Below are positions 46,619 to 60,500 of a stretch of 64,000 nucleotides of DNA, in pieces. The position numbers and the translations under genes are program-made. Below the pieces are notes generated by a model. The model saw only the letters and a program-made list of their open reading frames with translations, had not been told where the DNA came from and made no database searches. The number at the start of each line of letters is the position of its first letter. The first letter of the stretch is position 1. Origin of the DNA: Pseudomonas umsongensis (lineage in GTDB: Bacteria; Pseudomonadota; Gammaproteobacteria; Pseudomonadales; Pseudomonadaceae); the NCBI RefSeq assembly GCF_002236105.1, contig NZ_NIWU01000002.1, positions 1,240,001 to 1,304,000 on the forward strand, in the 5' to 3' direction.

Positions 46619-47959
46619 CTAAACATTGCCGGTCCTGGCCTGGACGGCGGCTGGCACGTCGACGAAACGCTTGGCGAGGAAACCATAGAGCAGGTAACCC
46701 AAGGCGAGCACCAGTGTGCCGCCAAATACCGCATCCTTGCCGCAGGCATACAGGGCGTACAACGAGTAGGCCACCGCCACCAGCAGCACCACCAGGTTGC
46801 GCGAGTACACCGCGGGCCCCACTTGGGCTTTGTGCATGATCACCAGCAAGCCGGTCAGCGCCGTTATGTAGGGGATCAGGTTGGTCACCGCCGCCAGGCT
46901 GACCAGTTTGCTGAACTGCGCAGCGGCATCGGGTGAGATGGTCGACACGGCCATGATTGTCTGCAACACGCCGCAGACGATCATGCCGATCACCGGTGCG
47001 TTGCTGGCGTTGACCTTGCTGAACAGCTTGAGGAACAGGTTCTGGTCGGCGGTCATCTTCGCCGTTTGTGCCAGGGTGAATTGCCAGCCCAGCAGCGAGC
47101 CAATGCAGGCCATGATCGCCAGGGCCATGACGATGTTACCCACCAACGGGTTGAACATCTTGGCGTAGACCAGCGCGAATGGTGCCGAGGAATTGGCCAG
47201 CTCGGCATTGGGAATGATGCCCTGGATGACGGTGGTCGACAGCACATAGACCGTGGCGGCGCCCAGGGTGCCGAACAGGCAGGCCAGCGGTACGTTGCGC
47301 TTGGGGTCTTCCACCGCATCGGTGGCCTGGGCTGCCGATTCCATGCCCAGGAATGCCCACAGGGTCAGGGGGATGGCCTTGCCGATGGCTTCGGAGATGG
47401 CCAGGTTGTTGGGGTTCCAGGCGGCTTCCAACAGTTTGGCGTCGAACCAGAACCAGCCGATGATACTCAGGCCCGCCACCGGAATGATCACGCCCCACAC
47501 GGTGAAAGCACCGATCTTGCCGGTGATGCTCGGGCCGCCGAAGTTGGCGATGATGGTGATCCAGATCAGCGCGACCGTGCCGACGAACAGCGGGATTGCA
47601 CCACTGCTGAGCCAGGGCAGGAAGGCGCTCATGTAGCCCACCGCCGAGATCGCGACGGCGACGTTGGCGATTGCCAGGGACAGGAAGTACAGGTACGAGC
47701 AGAGGAAGAACCCCGACTTCGCATGGGCTTCCTCGGTGTAGGCGGACAACCCGCCGGAACGTGAGCAGAACACCCCGCACTGGGCGAAGCAATAAGCGAT
47801 GGCCATCGAACCGATCGCCGTGAAAATCCACGACAATAGCGAGACTGCACCGAGTTGGGCCATGTTGGTGGGAAGCATGATAATGCCTGAACCCATCATG
47901 TTGACCGTGACCAGCGTGGTGAGCCCCATCAGGCCCATTTTCTTGCTTGAATCAGCCAT
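46619..47959 (-). CDS. potE: Putrescine:ornithine antiporter-like APC transporter
   Basis: 446 residues with about 12 membrane helices. APC superfamily motif near the start (TLVTVNMMGSGIIMLP), and FLGMESAAQATDAVEDPKRNVPLA in helix 6/loop region, close to PotE. The gene follows the ornithine decarboxylase gene by 33 bases on the same strand, as in speF-potE, so ornithine uptake against putrescine export is the likely role. Confidence 0.88.
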   Translation of the reverse strand: MADSSKKMGLMGLTTLVTVNMMGSGIIMLPTNMAQLGAVSLLSWIFTAIGSMAIAYCFAQCGVFCSRSGGLSAYTEEAHAKSGFFLCSYLYFLSLAIANVAVAISAVGYMSAFLPWLSSGAIPLFVGTVALIWITIIANFGGPSITGKIGAFTVWGVIIPVAGLSIIGWFWFDAKLLEAAWNPNNLAISEAIGKAIPLTLWAFLGMESAAQATDAVEDPKRNVPLACLFGTLGAATVYVLSTTVIQGIIPNAELANSSAPFALVYAKMFNPLVGNIVMALAIMACIGSLLGWQFTLAQTAKMTADQNLFLKLFSKVNASNAPVIGMIVCGVLQTIMAVSTISPDAAAQFSKLVSLAAVTNLIPYITALTGLLVIMHKAQVGPAVYSRNLVVLLVAVAYSLYALYACGKDAVFGGTLVLALGYLLYGFLAKRFVDVPAAVQARTGNV

Positions 47960-47992
47960 CGCACACTCCTTGCCCTGTTCAAGTGTCGCGGA

Positions 47993-50179
47993 TCAGGTCT
48001 TGAGCACATACCCATAGGCACGGGTACGGCCACTTTGCTCTTGCAGATACACGCCTTGCAGTTCCGGGGTGAACCCGGGCAACGCGTTGATGCCTTCTTC
48101 CAGCGCCAGGAAATACTTCAGGACCGCACCCCCCCAGATTTCCCCCGGCACCACGCACAACACGCCGGGCGGGTAGGGCAGCGCGCCTTCGGCAGCGACA
48201 CGGCCATCGGCATCGGCCAGCGCGACCAGTTCGACATTGCCACGGATGAATTCGATTTGAGCCTGTTGCGGGTTCATGGCTTTTTTCGGGAAGTGCTCCT
48301 TGCGGAACATGTCCTTCTGCAATTGCTGCACGTTATGGCTGCGGTAGAGATCGTGCATTTCCTGGCAGAGCTGGCGAATCGTGTAGTTGCGATAGCGGTC
48401 TTCAAAGCGTGCATAGATGGCCGGCAGTACCCGGCTCATGGGCGCGTCATCGCTGATGAACTGTTCGAAGCGTGCGAGTTGCGCGGCAAGATGGGCCATC
48501 TTCGCCCAGTCTTCGGCGGGCGTGAGCAGGAACAGGATCGAGTTGAGGTCGCACTTTTCCGGAACGATGCCGTTCTGGCGCAGGAAGTTGGCGAGGATGC
48601 CGGCGTGAATGCCGAAGTCGGTGTAGCTGCCGTCAATCGGGTCAATGCCGGGAGTGGTAAACAGCAGCTTGCAAGGGTCGATGAAGTATTGCTTGTCGGC
48701 ATAGCCGGGGAAGGCGTGCCAGCGATCCTTGGGATGGAATTCGAAGAAGCGCAGGTCGCTGGCGATGGCGTCGGTGGGGTGATCCTGCCATGGGCGCCCG
48801 TCGATGGTTTCCGGCACGAACGGGCGCACCAGGGTGCAGGCTTCCAGGATCAACTTGCGCGCGTTGATGCCGAACTTCACGCAGTCTTCCCACAGGCGCA
48901 AGCCACTGCGCCCGGCGTGGATACGCGCGTTCACATCCAGCGAGGCGAACAGCGGGTAGAACGGGCTGGTGGAGGCCTGGGCCATGAACGCGTTGTTCAA
49001 CCGCGCATGATTGCAGTAGCGCGGCTGGCCCTTGATGTGGCGGTCCTTCTTGTGGATCTGCGAGGCCTGGGAGAAGCCGGCCTGCTGTTTGTGCACCGAT
49101 TGAGTGACGAAAATACCCGGGTCGTCTTCACCCAGTTCGAGCAGCATGGGCGAGCAATCCTTCATCATCGGGATGAACTGTTCGTAGCCCACCCACGCCG
49201 AGTCGAACAGGATGTAGTCGCACAACTTGCCGATGCGGTCGACCACCTGGCGAGCGTTGTAGATGGTGCCGTCATAGGTTCCCAACTGAATGATCGCCAG
49301 GCGAAATGGCCGCGGCAGCCGGGCCTTGTCCGGGGCGACTTCATTGATCAGTTCGCGCAGGTAGTTTTCCTCAAAGCAGTGGGCGTCGATGCCGCCGATA
49401 AAGCCGTAGGGGTTGCGCGCGGTTTCCAGGTACACCGGCGTGGCACCGGCCTGGATCAATGCGCCCTGGTGGTTGGATTTATGGTTGTTGCGATCGAACA
49501 GCACCAGGTCGCCAGGCGTCAGCAGGGCATTGGTGACCACCTTGTTCGACGCCGATGTGCCGTTGAGCACGAAGTAGGTCTTGTCCGCGTTGAACACTGT
49601 CGCGGCATGCTTCTGCGCCTGCAGGGCCGGGCCTTCGTGGATCAGCAGGTCGCCGAGCTTGACGTCGGCGTTGCACATGTCGGCACGGAACAGGGTTTCG
49701 CCAAAGAAATCGAAGAACTGGCGGCCGGCGGGGTGCTTGCGAAAAAACTGGCCGCCCTGGTGACCGGGGCAGGCGAAGGTCGCATTGGCGGCCTCGGTGT
49801 AGTGCTTGAGGGCGTCGAAGAAGGGCGGCAACAAGTTTTCTTCGTAGGCCTTGGCGGCGGTTTCGAGTTGGTTGCCGTAGTACTCGGCGTTGTAGCTGGA
49901 GAGGTCGAACACACCGTTGACCAGCAGGATTACCTCGTGCAGGCGCTTGTAGACATCCAGTGCCCGATTGCCGGCACCGCCGCGAGGCACCACCAGAAAC
50001 AGCGGGATGTCGAAGCCTGTTCGTTGAATGGCATCCAGCGCGCCACCCATTACATCGTCTACGGTCAGCACCGCGGCGGCGACATCGGTAAAGTCGGTCT
50101 GATCCAGGGCAACAATCGGGCGAGAGGTATGGAAACAATTCAGGACGGCATCGCTTGCAGCAACTTTCAAAACATTCAT
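47993..50179 (-). CDS. speF: Ornithine decarboxylase, SpeF/SpeC type
   Basis: 728 residues, fold type I PLP enzyme with an N-terminal wing domain and a large C-domain. PLP Lys is K364 in VTQSVHKQQAGFSQASQIHKKD; other motifs: FACPGHQGGQFFRKHP, NGTSASNKVV, DRNNHKSNHQGAL, FDSAWVGYEQF. Length and motifs fit the E. coli ornithine enzymes better than LdcA-type lysine decarboxylases. Ribosome site AGGAG nine bases before ATG 50179. A short upstream reading frame overlaps the start. Confidence 0.92.
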   Translation of the reverse strand: MNVLKVAASDAVLNCFHTSRPIVALDQTDFTDVAAAVLTVDDVMGGALDAIQRTGFDIPLFLVVPRGGAGNRALDVYKRLHEVILLVNGVFDLSSYNAEYYGNQLETAAKAYEENLLPPFFDALKHYTEAANATFACPGHQGGQFFRKHPAGRQFFDFFGETLFRADMCNADVKLGDLLIHEGPALQAQKHAATVFNADKTYFVLNGTSASNKVVTNALLTPGDLVLFDRNNHKSNHQGALIQAGATPVYLETARNPYGFIGGIDAHCFEENYLRELINEVAPDKARLPRPFRLAIIQLGTYDGTIYNARQVVDRIGKLCDYILFDSAWVGYEQFIPMMKDCSPMLLELGEDDPGIFVTQSVHKQQAGFSQASQIHKKDRHIKGQPRYCNHARLNNAFMAQASTSPFYPLFASLDVNARIHAGRSGLRLWEDCVKFGINARKLILEACTLVRPFVPETIDGRPWQDHPTDAIASDLRFFEFHPKDRWHAFPGYADKQYFIDPCKLLFTTPGIDPIDGSYTDFGIHAGILANFLRQNGIVPEKCDLNSILFLLTPAEDWAKMAHLAAQLARFEQFISDDAPMSRVLPAIYARFEDRYRNYTIRQLCQEMHDLYRSHNVQQLQKDMFRKEHFPKKAMNPQQAQIEFIRGNVELVALADADGRVAAEGALPYPPGVLCVVPGEIWGGAVLKYFLALEEGINALPGFTPELQGVYLQEQSGRTRAYGYVLKT

Positions 50180-50250
50180 GCCCAGTGGCTCCTGGTCTGT
50201 TTTGACGATCTGTCATGGCAGGCAAACTTGCCCAGTTGGGTATAGTTCAT
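50176..50250 (-). other. Possible 24-codon leader peptide upstream of speF
   Basis: ATG 50250 to TGA 50176, 24 codons, MNYTQLGKFACHDRSS... The stop overlaps the speF start in an ATGA. No ribosome site is visible (A/T-rich upstream). In E. coli a leader peptide, SpeFL, controls speF, but no similarity to it can be seen. Confidence 0.3.
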
Positions 50251-50459
50251 TTTTTTTTAAGCTGGAAATTTTAATGATCTTTATAAGTCCAGGGATTGAC
50301 TGGAAGATTGACGAGTCGAACACGGCGTGAAGGGGGCGTTGCCTCGGGAACTTCATGGCGATAACCGGGTCAACAGGGGCCCTGTATCGGAGTTTCCGAG
50401 CAGTGCTGGTGGCCTGCTTTCATGGCGGTGCCGTCCGAGATCAGCTGAGTCTGCCCCTG

Positions 50460-51209
50460 ATGCCAACCAAGCGTTTTCTGCCGAGCCTCATCCTGGCGTG
50501 CTGCGCCATCGCGTCGCTTTACTCGCAGGCTGGCGAGCGAACAGCGCCCGCGCAAAGTAACAGCGCATCCACCACCCTGATCGAAACCGCCTCTCGCCAG
50601 TACGAAAATGGCCAGTTGGACCAGGCCGCAGCCACGCTGGAGCGTGCCCTGCATATCCAGCCGAACAATCCCGCGACCCTGCATTACCTCGGTGTGCTGC
50701 GCCTGCAACAGGGGCAATATCAGCAAGCTGAAACCCTGGCGATGCGCTCGAACATGCGGGTTGGTGGCAATGTCCAGTTGCGCAACCGCAACTTCCAACT
50801 GATCCAGGCGGCGCAGCAGGCCCAGGCTTCGGGGACCCCACCCAAGGCCCAGGAGGACCTGCTCGCCTTGCAGAAGGCACGCGAGGAGGAGGCGCAAAGT
50901 CGCCGCGAAGCAGAACTCGCCGCGGCTGGACCAGCCTTGGAGAACACGGGGCCGCTTGCCGGCAATTTCGCTCGGGTGGCCGACTCTGCGGCGACTGCCA
51001 CGCCACGGCCAGAAGGACAATTTCAGGTGGCTGCCGCCGAGCCAGGGCCCGTGTCCGATGAGATTGCGATTCCACGCGGCCATTGGCCACCGCCGGGTCA
51101 ATGCCGCATCTGGTTTCCTGATCGCCCACCGGGCCACCAGCCCCCCGCCGGTAGCTGCAAGAAGCTGCGAAAACGGGTTCCGCCAGGCGCCTTCCTGATG
51201 CAGGGTTGA
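50460..51209 (+). CDS. Exported TPR-repeat protein
   Basis: 249 residues from ATG 50460 (the open frame starts at 50355, but MPTKRFLPSLILACCAIASLYSQA is a good signal peptide). One clear TPR unit (about 44-110: RQYENGQLDQAAATLERALHIQPNNPATLHYLGVLRLQQGQYQQAETLA), then a charged coiled-coil stretch (KAREEEAQSRREAELAA) and a Pro-rich tail with two Cys. Adaptor-like; function unknown. Confidence 0.83.
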   Translation: MPTKRFLPSLILACCAIASLYSQAGERTAPAQSNSASTTLIETASRQYENGQLDQAAATLERALHIQPNNPATLHYLGVLRLQQGQYQQAETLAMRSNMRVGGNVQLRNRNFQLIQAAQQAQASGTPPKAQEDLLALQKAREEEAQSRREAELAAAGPALENTGPLAGNFARVADSAATATPRPEGQFQVAAAEPGPVSDEIAIPRGHWPPPGQCRIWFPDRPPGHQPPAGSCKKLRKRVPPGAFLMQG

Positions 51210-51230
51210 GTGGCCGCCAGGGAAGGGGCC

Positions 51231-51599
51231 TCATTCGCGGGTGAAGATCTCCAGTAGATGCCCATCCGGGTCGTCGAAATACACCCGCCGTCCTCCGCCA
51301 TGGTCATTGATTTCATTTGGCCGCCGCTTGCCCGGATCGGCCCACCATGGCTGCCCGTTTACCTGCAGGCGAATGAACGCCCGGTCGAAATCGTCGTCGC
51401 CGAGCAGGAACGCGTAATGCTGGGAGGCGATCGGCGGATCGTTGTCGTAGAAGTCCAGCGATACCTGGTTGTCGAGCCTGACGATCAGCATCGGCCCGAA
51501 AGGCTCTGGAGGCGGCAAGCCGAGGAGTTCGACCAGAAAATGTGCCGACCTGTGCTTGTCGCGGCACCAGACAATGGTGTGGTTCAACCGGGCGCTCAT
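51231..51599 (-). CDS. VOC (glyoxalase/bleomycin-resistance) family protein
   Basis: 122 residues from ATG 51599. Two beta-alpha-beta-beta-beta modules: LNHTIVWCRDKHRSAHFLVELLGLPPPEPFG and RVYFDDPDGHLLEIFTRE, with metal-ligand candidates H7 and E119. Small metalloenzyme of unknown substrate. Confidence 0.9.
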   Translation of the reverse strand: MSARLNHTIVWCRDKHRSAHFLVELLGLPPPEPFGPMLIVRLDNQVSLDFYDNDPPIASQHYAFLLGDDDFDRAFIRLQVNGQPWWADPGKRRPNEINDHGGGRRVYFDDPDGHLLEIFTRE

Positions 51600-51768
51600 G
51601 ACGGTCCCTCGCATCGATTCAGGACATGTTTTCAGATTAGTCCAGCCTGTTGCGCAATGACCGCCCTCGCCTAAGCTTGGAGCAAGGCGAAACACATTTG
51701 CCGAGCGTCACCGGAACGAACGCCGCGATGCGCAATCATTAGAGCGTGGATATCAAAAGGAGATGCGC

Positions 51769-52332
51769 ATGCTCATCAGGTCACTGACCCTGGCTACCTT
51801 GCTGGCGATTGCTGGCCCCTTGTTCGCCGCCGATGGCGATTCACCTCTGGATATCGACAAGGGCAGGGCCCGGCCGCTGATCGTGATTGCCCCGAGCACC
51901 GCCGACCCCGTCTGGGTCAACCTGAAAAAGTCGCTGGAAGATCCCGCCAACAAGCAGGGTGTCGCCGACCGCAACATCCGGGTGTACAGCGTGCTGAACA
52001 TGTCCGGCCAACTGGACGGCAAGGACCTCGGCCAACAGGACACTATGGCGTTGATCCGTGCGCTGAAACTAGGGGCCGGCGCCTTGCCCAAAGTGATCCT
52101 GGTGGGCAAGGACGGCGAGAAGAAACTTGAAAGCTCAGGGGAAGAATCCAAGTCGGTCGACCTGAAGAAAATCTTCGCCACCATCGATGCCTTGCCGGCG
52201 ACCGAGAAGGAAGCCACAGCGCCAACCCCACCACCGGTTGCCGAAACCCCACCGCCAAAAGGGGCTGCCAAGGCTGCCAAAAACGCCAAGCCGGCAAAAC
52301 CGGCCAAGCCACCGGAAATGCCGGATGATTAG
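51769..52332 (+). CDS. DUF4174-domain exported protein
   Basis: 187 residues from ATG 51769; AAAAGGAG ends six bases before it, while ATG 51763 abuts the site. Signal peptide ends LFAA (about 21). The domain (KGRARPLIVIAPSTADPVWVNLKKSL; VLNMSGQLDGKDLGQQDTMALIRAL; PKVILVGKDGEKKLES) fits DUF4174, a thioredoxin-like fold without Cys pair. A P/A/K-rich low-complexity tail follows. Confidence 0.88.
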   Translation: MLIRSLTLATLLAIAGPLFAADGDSPLDIDKGRARPLIVIAPSTADPVWVNLKKSLEDPANKQGVADRNIRVYSVLNMSGQLDGKDLGQQDTMALIRALKLGAGALPKVILVGKDGEKKLESSGEESKSVDLKKIFATIDALPATEKEATAPTPPPVAETPPPKGAAKAAKNAKPAKPAKPPEMPDD

Positions 52333-52427
52333 TCTGGGTGGCGCTGGAAACAGGTTTTCCAGTGGGTGGGAGTGACTGGTAAATCAGGCGCTGGACAACA
52401 TCGCCCCCCCGCAATAGCGCTAATCCT

Positions 52428-54439
<2,012 letters not shown>

Positions 54440-54552
54440 ATCAGCCACCCTTCGAGGGAGAATTCCCTGAGGGGGACAGGTTACTCCAAAGCGCGCGCCA
54501 TCAGGGCCCAGGCGTTGATGCCTGAACCCGGGTGAGTCAAGCGCGCGGCACC

Positions 54553-57500
54553 TCAGCGCTCCAGATCGGTTTCGACGGTTCTGTCGTACCCTGGCAATGG
54601 CGGCTGATGCGCTTTGACCGGGCAGGTCACCAGCACCTGATGGTCCCTGCCGTCATCTGACAATTGCAGCGCGTCCTGGCCCAGCAGCTCGCCGTCCAGC
54701 ATGATCGCAAGCGTGGTGGTCGTGCCGGGTCGCACTTCAATATGGTAAGTCGTCACCCCATGGCGGTAGTGCAGCGTGTAGCCCGCCCAGCCCGGCGCCA
54801 GCAACGGCTCGATATGCAATGAAGTCCCGACCCGCTGCAAACCGAGCAATGACTCGACGATGAAGCGGTACGTCCAGCCGGCGGAACCGGTATACCAGGT
54901 CCAGCCCCCGCGGCCCGCATGTGGCGGGGTGCCGTAGACGTCGGCCGCCATGACGTAGGGCTCGACCTTGTAGGTATCGATCCGCTTGGCGATTTCATGG
55001 CCCGCGGGGTTGATCATGTCGAGCAATCGCCAGGCCCTGGTGTTGTCGCCAAGTTCGGCGAAAGCCATGCCGGCCCAGACTGCGGCGTGGGTGTACTGGC
55101 CACCATTTTCCCGTACGCCCGGCACATAGCCCTTGATATAGCCGGGCTCCAGCACGCCTGCGTCGAAGGGCGGATCGAGCAGCAGTACCGCGCCTGTGTC
55201 GGGGCGTACCAAGTGCTGCTCCAGTGATGCCATGGCCGTGCGGCGCCGCGTTTGCGAGGCTGCCCCCGAGAGTACCGACCAGCTTTGCGAGATCGAGTCG
55301 ATGCGGCATTCGTCATTGTTGGCCGAGCCCAGAACCTGGCCGTCGTCAAACCAGGCGCGCCGGTACCATGAACCGTCCCAGGCATGCTCTTCCAGGCTGG
55401 CCTGCAGCAAGGCAGCCTGCTGGGTGCAACGCTGTGCGAAAACAGGGTCGCCGTGCAGTTGCGCCGTGATGGCGAACTGTTGCAGCACCTCGAAGCCGAA
55501 GAAGCCCAGCCACACGCTTTCCCCACGGCCCAGATGGCCGACCCGGTTCATCCCGTCGTTCCAGTCGCCCGTGCCGATCAAGGGCAGGCCGTGGCTGCCG
55601 CGCTGCAGGCTGTGTTCGATGGCGCGTACACAATGCTGGTAAAGGCTTTCTTCGAGGTGCGACTTGCCCGGCAGGTCGTAATAGGACTCCTCCCCGGCAT
55701 TGAGCGGGCGGCCTTCAAGGTAACCCACCGGTTCAGCCAGCACGCTGAGGTCGGCAGTGACGCTGACATAGTGGCTGGTCGCCAGCGCCAGCCACAGATA
55801 GTCGTCCGAACAGCCGCTGCGCACGCCCCGATCGAGCGGCGGGTGCCACCAGTGTTGCACGTCGCCTTCGGCATATTGATGGGCTGCACACAGCAACAAA
55901 TGGCCGCGCACGCTGGCGGGATCGGCATGGATCATCGCCATGCTGTCTTGCAGTTGATCGCGAAAGCCGATGGCCCCGCCGGACTGATAGTAGCCACTGC
56001 GGGCCTGGAAGCGGCAGGCGATCACCTGGTACATCAGCCAGCCATTGACCATGACGTTGATGCTCGGGTCGGGGGTCTGGACCTGGATCACGCCCAGCTG
56101 CGAACGCCAATGCTCGCGAACCGCCTCGAGTTGCGCGGTTGCCGCTCCCAGGCCGCGGTACTGTTGAACCTGGCGCAAGGCTGACGCCGTGTCCCTGGCT
56201 GCACCGAGCCGGAACACCACGTCCTGGTCGTCACCGTTGTCCAGGTCCACGGCAACCTGAATCGCCGCGCAAGGGTCGAAGCCGCCACCGGTACGGCCCG
56301 ACAAGCGTGCCTGCTGCAGTCCGGCAGGGGCCTTGAGGCTGCCGTTGCGGCCGATGAACTCGGTGCGATCGCCGCTGAGGGTGGTGTCGGTCGAGTCGGT
56401 ATCAAGGAACGCCACCCGTTCGCAAAACTCGATCGAATAGGCGTTCCTGGCGAATAAGGCGCCGCTTGTGGGGTCGGCTTCCGTCACCACATGCATCGCC
56501 GATTTGCTGCGCAAGTCGCCCAGCACCCACTCGACATAACACGTCGTCGACAGGCGTCGGGCGCGGCCCGAGCGATTGCGAACCTGCAAGTGCGAGAACT
56601 TGATCGATGCGTCCAGCGCCACATACACCCACAACTCGGTGTGGATACCGTCTTCATCGTGCTCGAAGACGCTGTAGCCGAAGCCATGTCGAGTGCGGTA
56701 CGCGCCAGTGCCGGGACAAGGCTGTGGCGTCACGGACCAGAAATGCCCGGTTTCTTCATCACGCACATAGATCGCCTCGCCGCTGGCGTCGGTGAGCGGG
56801 TCGTTGTGCCAGGGGCTCAGGCGAAATTCGTGAGCGTTTTCCATCCAGGTGTAAGCGCCACCACTTTCGGAAATGACCGTGCCGAAGTGCGGGTTGGCCA
56901 GCACGTTGGCCCATGGCGCTGGCGTCGGCCTGCCAGGCTGCAAGGTCATGACGTACTCGTTGCCATCGGCACTGAAGCCGCCATAGGCATTGCCCAGGAG
57001 CAAACCTTCGACAACGGGCAAGGCAGCGGCCGCCTTTGCCTGGCGCTTGAGGAGAGGGACCAGCGCCGGGTATACCGGGCTGGCATGACGCCGCTGAATC
57101 TGTTCGGCAATGCCGCCTTTGTCTTCACTCAGCACCAGGCGCGCCACCGACAGGATCAGCGTGCGATCCTCATTGGACAACTGCTGGGCCGGACGCACGA
57201 AAATGCCCCCCGGATGGTCGATCAGCGAGGCTTCGCTGCCGGATGTCACCACGCCCATGATCAGGTCCTGGAGTTGCTGGCGATAGCCGGCCTGGTCTTC
57301 GTTCCAGATCACCAGATCCACTATCAGCCCCTTTTGCCGCCAGTAGGCATGGGCCTTGACCAACTGGTGGACGAGCTCGATGTTCTCGACGGTGGCGATC
57401 TGCAGCAGGACGATGGGCAGGTCCCCGGAGATCGCCTGTCCCCAGAGGCTCGACTGATTACGTCGATTGGCCATCAATACGCTGTTTTCCGCGCGCAACG

Positions 57501-60500
57501 CGGCATTGGCGTAAAGGATTGACGCGGCCATCTGTTCAAACAGGCGGGCGTCTTCCTGCGATACATTGAGTTGGCGCAGCAACACCTGGCTGTGGGTCCA
57601 TGCCAGGTCGAAAACACGATCGGCGAGGTGCCGGTCGCGGTATTTATTGATCAGGTACAGACAGCCCTCACGGCTGTCCGCGATGCCGGTCACCAGGTCG
57701 ATGGTCGCTGTTTGCCCGGGTTCCAGGGTGATACGGCAGCGGATGGCCACGATCGGGTCAAGCACCGAGCCTGCGCTGCCGGACAACGTCTTGACATTGC
57801 CATCGAGCGCCGCCGGTGCGGCAACGTTGCGTCCGCGACCAATGAACCGGGCTCGATCGGTCTCGTAGGAAATCGCGTCGATGTCCACGCCATGGGCGGC
57901 CAGCAGGTGGCACATCCAAGGCACGGCTTCCTCACTGGAACGCCGCCTGCGAGTACACACGATGGCCTGCAGCGCCGGCACCAGTTCGGTCTGCACGAAC
58001 AGGTTGCTGAAGGCAGGGTGCATGGCATCACTGATGGCCGGCGCCAGCACCACCTCGGCGTAGGTGGTGATCTCCACGCTGCGCCGTACGCGGCCGCGGT
58101 TGGTGATGTGCAGTCTGCGCAGTTCGATATCGTCTTCGGGAGACACGACGATCTCGGTGTGCGTATCGAAGTCGAGCTCGCGCACACGAAACTCCGCCCG
58201 GGCATCGCTGAAAATCGCCTCGTGGCTTTCTGGCTGGTGCAGGGTCGGCTGGTGGGCCGAAGACCAGAATGCGCCGCTGCTGACATCGCGCAGGTAGCAG
58301 AACATGCCCCAGTTATCGCGGGTCGCATCTTCATGCCAGCGGGTCACGGCGATGTCGTTGCAGCGGCTGTAGCCGCCGCCGGCACTGCTGAGCATGACGT
58401 GGTAACGGCCGTTGGAGAGTAGCTGGACGGCGGGGCGCTTGCGCCCGGGATCGGCGAACACGCGCAGCCGGGTTTCCTGCGTGCCGTTTTCCCCGTTGGC
58501 AGGCGCCTGGGTCGCATGCAGGTACGGCGCGGCGGTTTTCGGTACGCGCTCCTGCAGCAGCAGGACGGTCGCCTGGAAGGCCGGGATCGATTCGAAACGT
58601 CGCTGCATGGGCCGGTCCAGCAACAGGCTGGTGAGGGCCAGCAGGCTCATGCCTTGATGGTGCGCCATGAACGAGCGCACGACCGCATAACGCTGGCCGC
58701 GTGGCAAACGTGCCTCGGTGTAGTCCACCGCCTCGTACAGGCCATAGCGGCCGGCCGACCCCTGGGCCGCCAGGCGTTGCAGGTTGCGACAGGCCGCTTG
58801 CGGCTCGACCATCAGCGCCAGGGCGCTGGCGTACGGCGCAATCACGGTGTCCTCGGCCAGCCCGCGCTTGAGGCCAAGGCCTGGAACACCGAACGCCCGA
58901 TACTGATAATTGAAGTGAGCATCGAGGGTGTTGTAACCCGACTCGGACACGCCCCAGGGGATGCCCAACTGGTGGCCATGTTCGATCTGCAAGGCGACGG
59001 CCGCGCGGCAAGTCTGCTCCAGCAGCGTCCCTTCATAGCTGGGCATGATCAAGTTAGGCATGAGGTACTCGAACATCGAGCCGGACCAGGAAAGCAGTAC
59101 CGGCACGCCTCGATTGTTACTGAGCAAGCGCCCAAGGGTGAACCAGGCCTGTTGCGGCAACTGGCCCTGGGCGATGACCACGAAATTGGTCAGGCGCACC
59201 TCTGACGCGAGCAAGTCGTAGTAGCCGTTGTCCAGCCGGCGTTCGTCGGCGTTGTAGCCTATCGAGAAGAGGTCGCGTTGTGCATCGTAGAGGAACGTAA
59301 AGTCCATGCTGGCCAGTGACGCGGACAACTCGGCCAGTTGTTCAAGGTGGATGATGCGTGCGCGAGCCAGGCGTTGTACCACCTGCACTTGCGCCTGATC
59401 AGCGGGCGGCCACAGCGTGCAATCGAGCTCGGCCAGTTGCCGCAGGCTGCTGGTTGATGTCGTCGGTGTCGGTTTCGCTGCCTTGGCCTGGGCAGGTGCC
59501 GGCGGCAGCGTGAAGCGCAGTCGTTCTGCCCGCAGCTCAGTGCACTGTGCCTGTAATGCCTGGAGCCAGTAGTGGACTTCTTCAGCAGAGGGGGGCGCAG
59601 TGTCGATGGCCAAGGCATCCGCCTGATCGAGTACTTGCAGGAAGCTGTCCGGGGTGTCCTGGACAATCGCCGAGTCCACCTTCGCGCGCAGTTCAAGCAC
59701 GGTGCGGTCGTCGAGGTTCGCGTCTTGTAGCGCCTGTTGCAGCACATCCAGGGTGTCGGCCAGACCGCCAAGGGTGCGCTGATCGAACAGAGGCGTGTCG
59801 GCCAACCCCAGCAGCCCCGGTCGCAGGGTCAGCAACAGGCCCACCAGGTTGCCGCTGTCTACGGTAGACACATACCGAGGCGCCAGCGGCTGCAGTGTCT
59901 GGGTGTCGTACCAGTTGTAGAAATGCCCATGGTGACGCTCAAGACCGGTCATGCTTTCAAGCATGGCAGTGATGCGTTCAAGCAAGAGCCCGGTACTCAA
60001 ATAGCCGAAATCGTGGGCCGCCAGGTGAGAGAGCAAGGCCATGCCCATGTTGGTCGGTGAGGTTCGATGGGCAATGGTCGGCTTGGGGATCTCCTGGACG
60101 TTGTCCGGCGGTAACCAGTTGTCCTCGGGGCCTACATAGCGATCGAAGAACGCCCAGGTCTGGCGTGACAGCATGCGCAGGAATCGCAGGTCCTGTGCTG
60201 ACGGATTAAAGCCGACCGGTGTAGTCGGCAGGCTGATCCACCAGGCAATTGCCGGGCTCGCCAACCACACCAGCAGCAGGGGTGCCGCCAGTGCGAGTAC
60301 GGCGACGGAGGGGAGCAGGGCAGCGAACAGGATCAGCGCCAGCGCCGGGGCAATCCACATGCTTTTATACATGCCCGGCAGAGTATTGCCACTGGAGCGC
60401 TCCACTTCACGAGAAGGTTGCCATTGCAGCAGGCGGCGTTTGCTGACCAGCATGCGCCACAGTGAGCGGCCAATCGCATCCAGGCTCAACAATGCATCGG

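Noticed and set aside
48035..50245. 736-codon plus-strand frame
   Set aside because: Antisense to the ornithine decarboxylase; composition is His/Gln/Val-rich without motifs, and the opposite strand has the PLP site.
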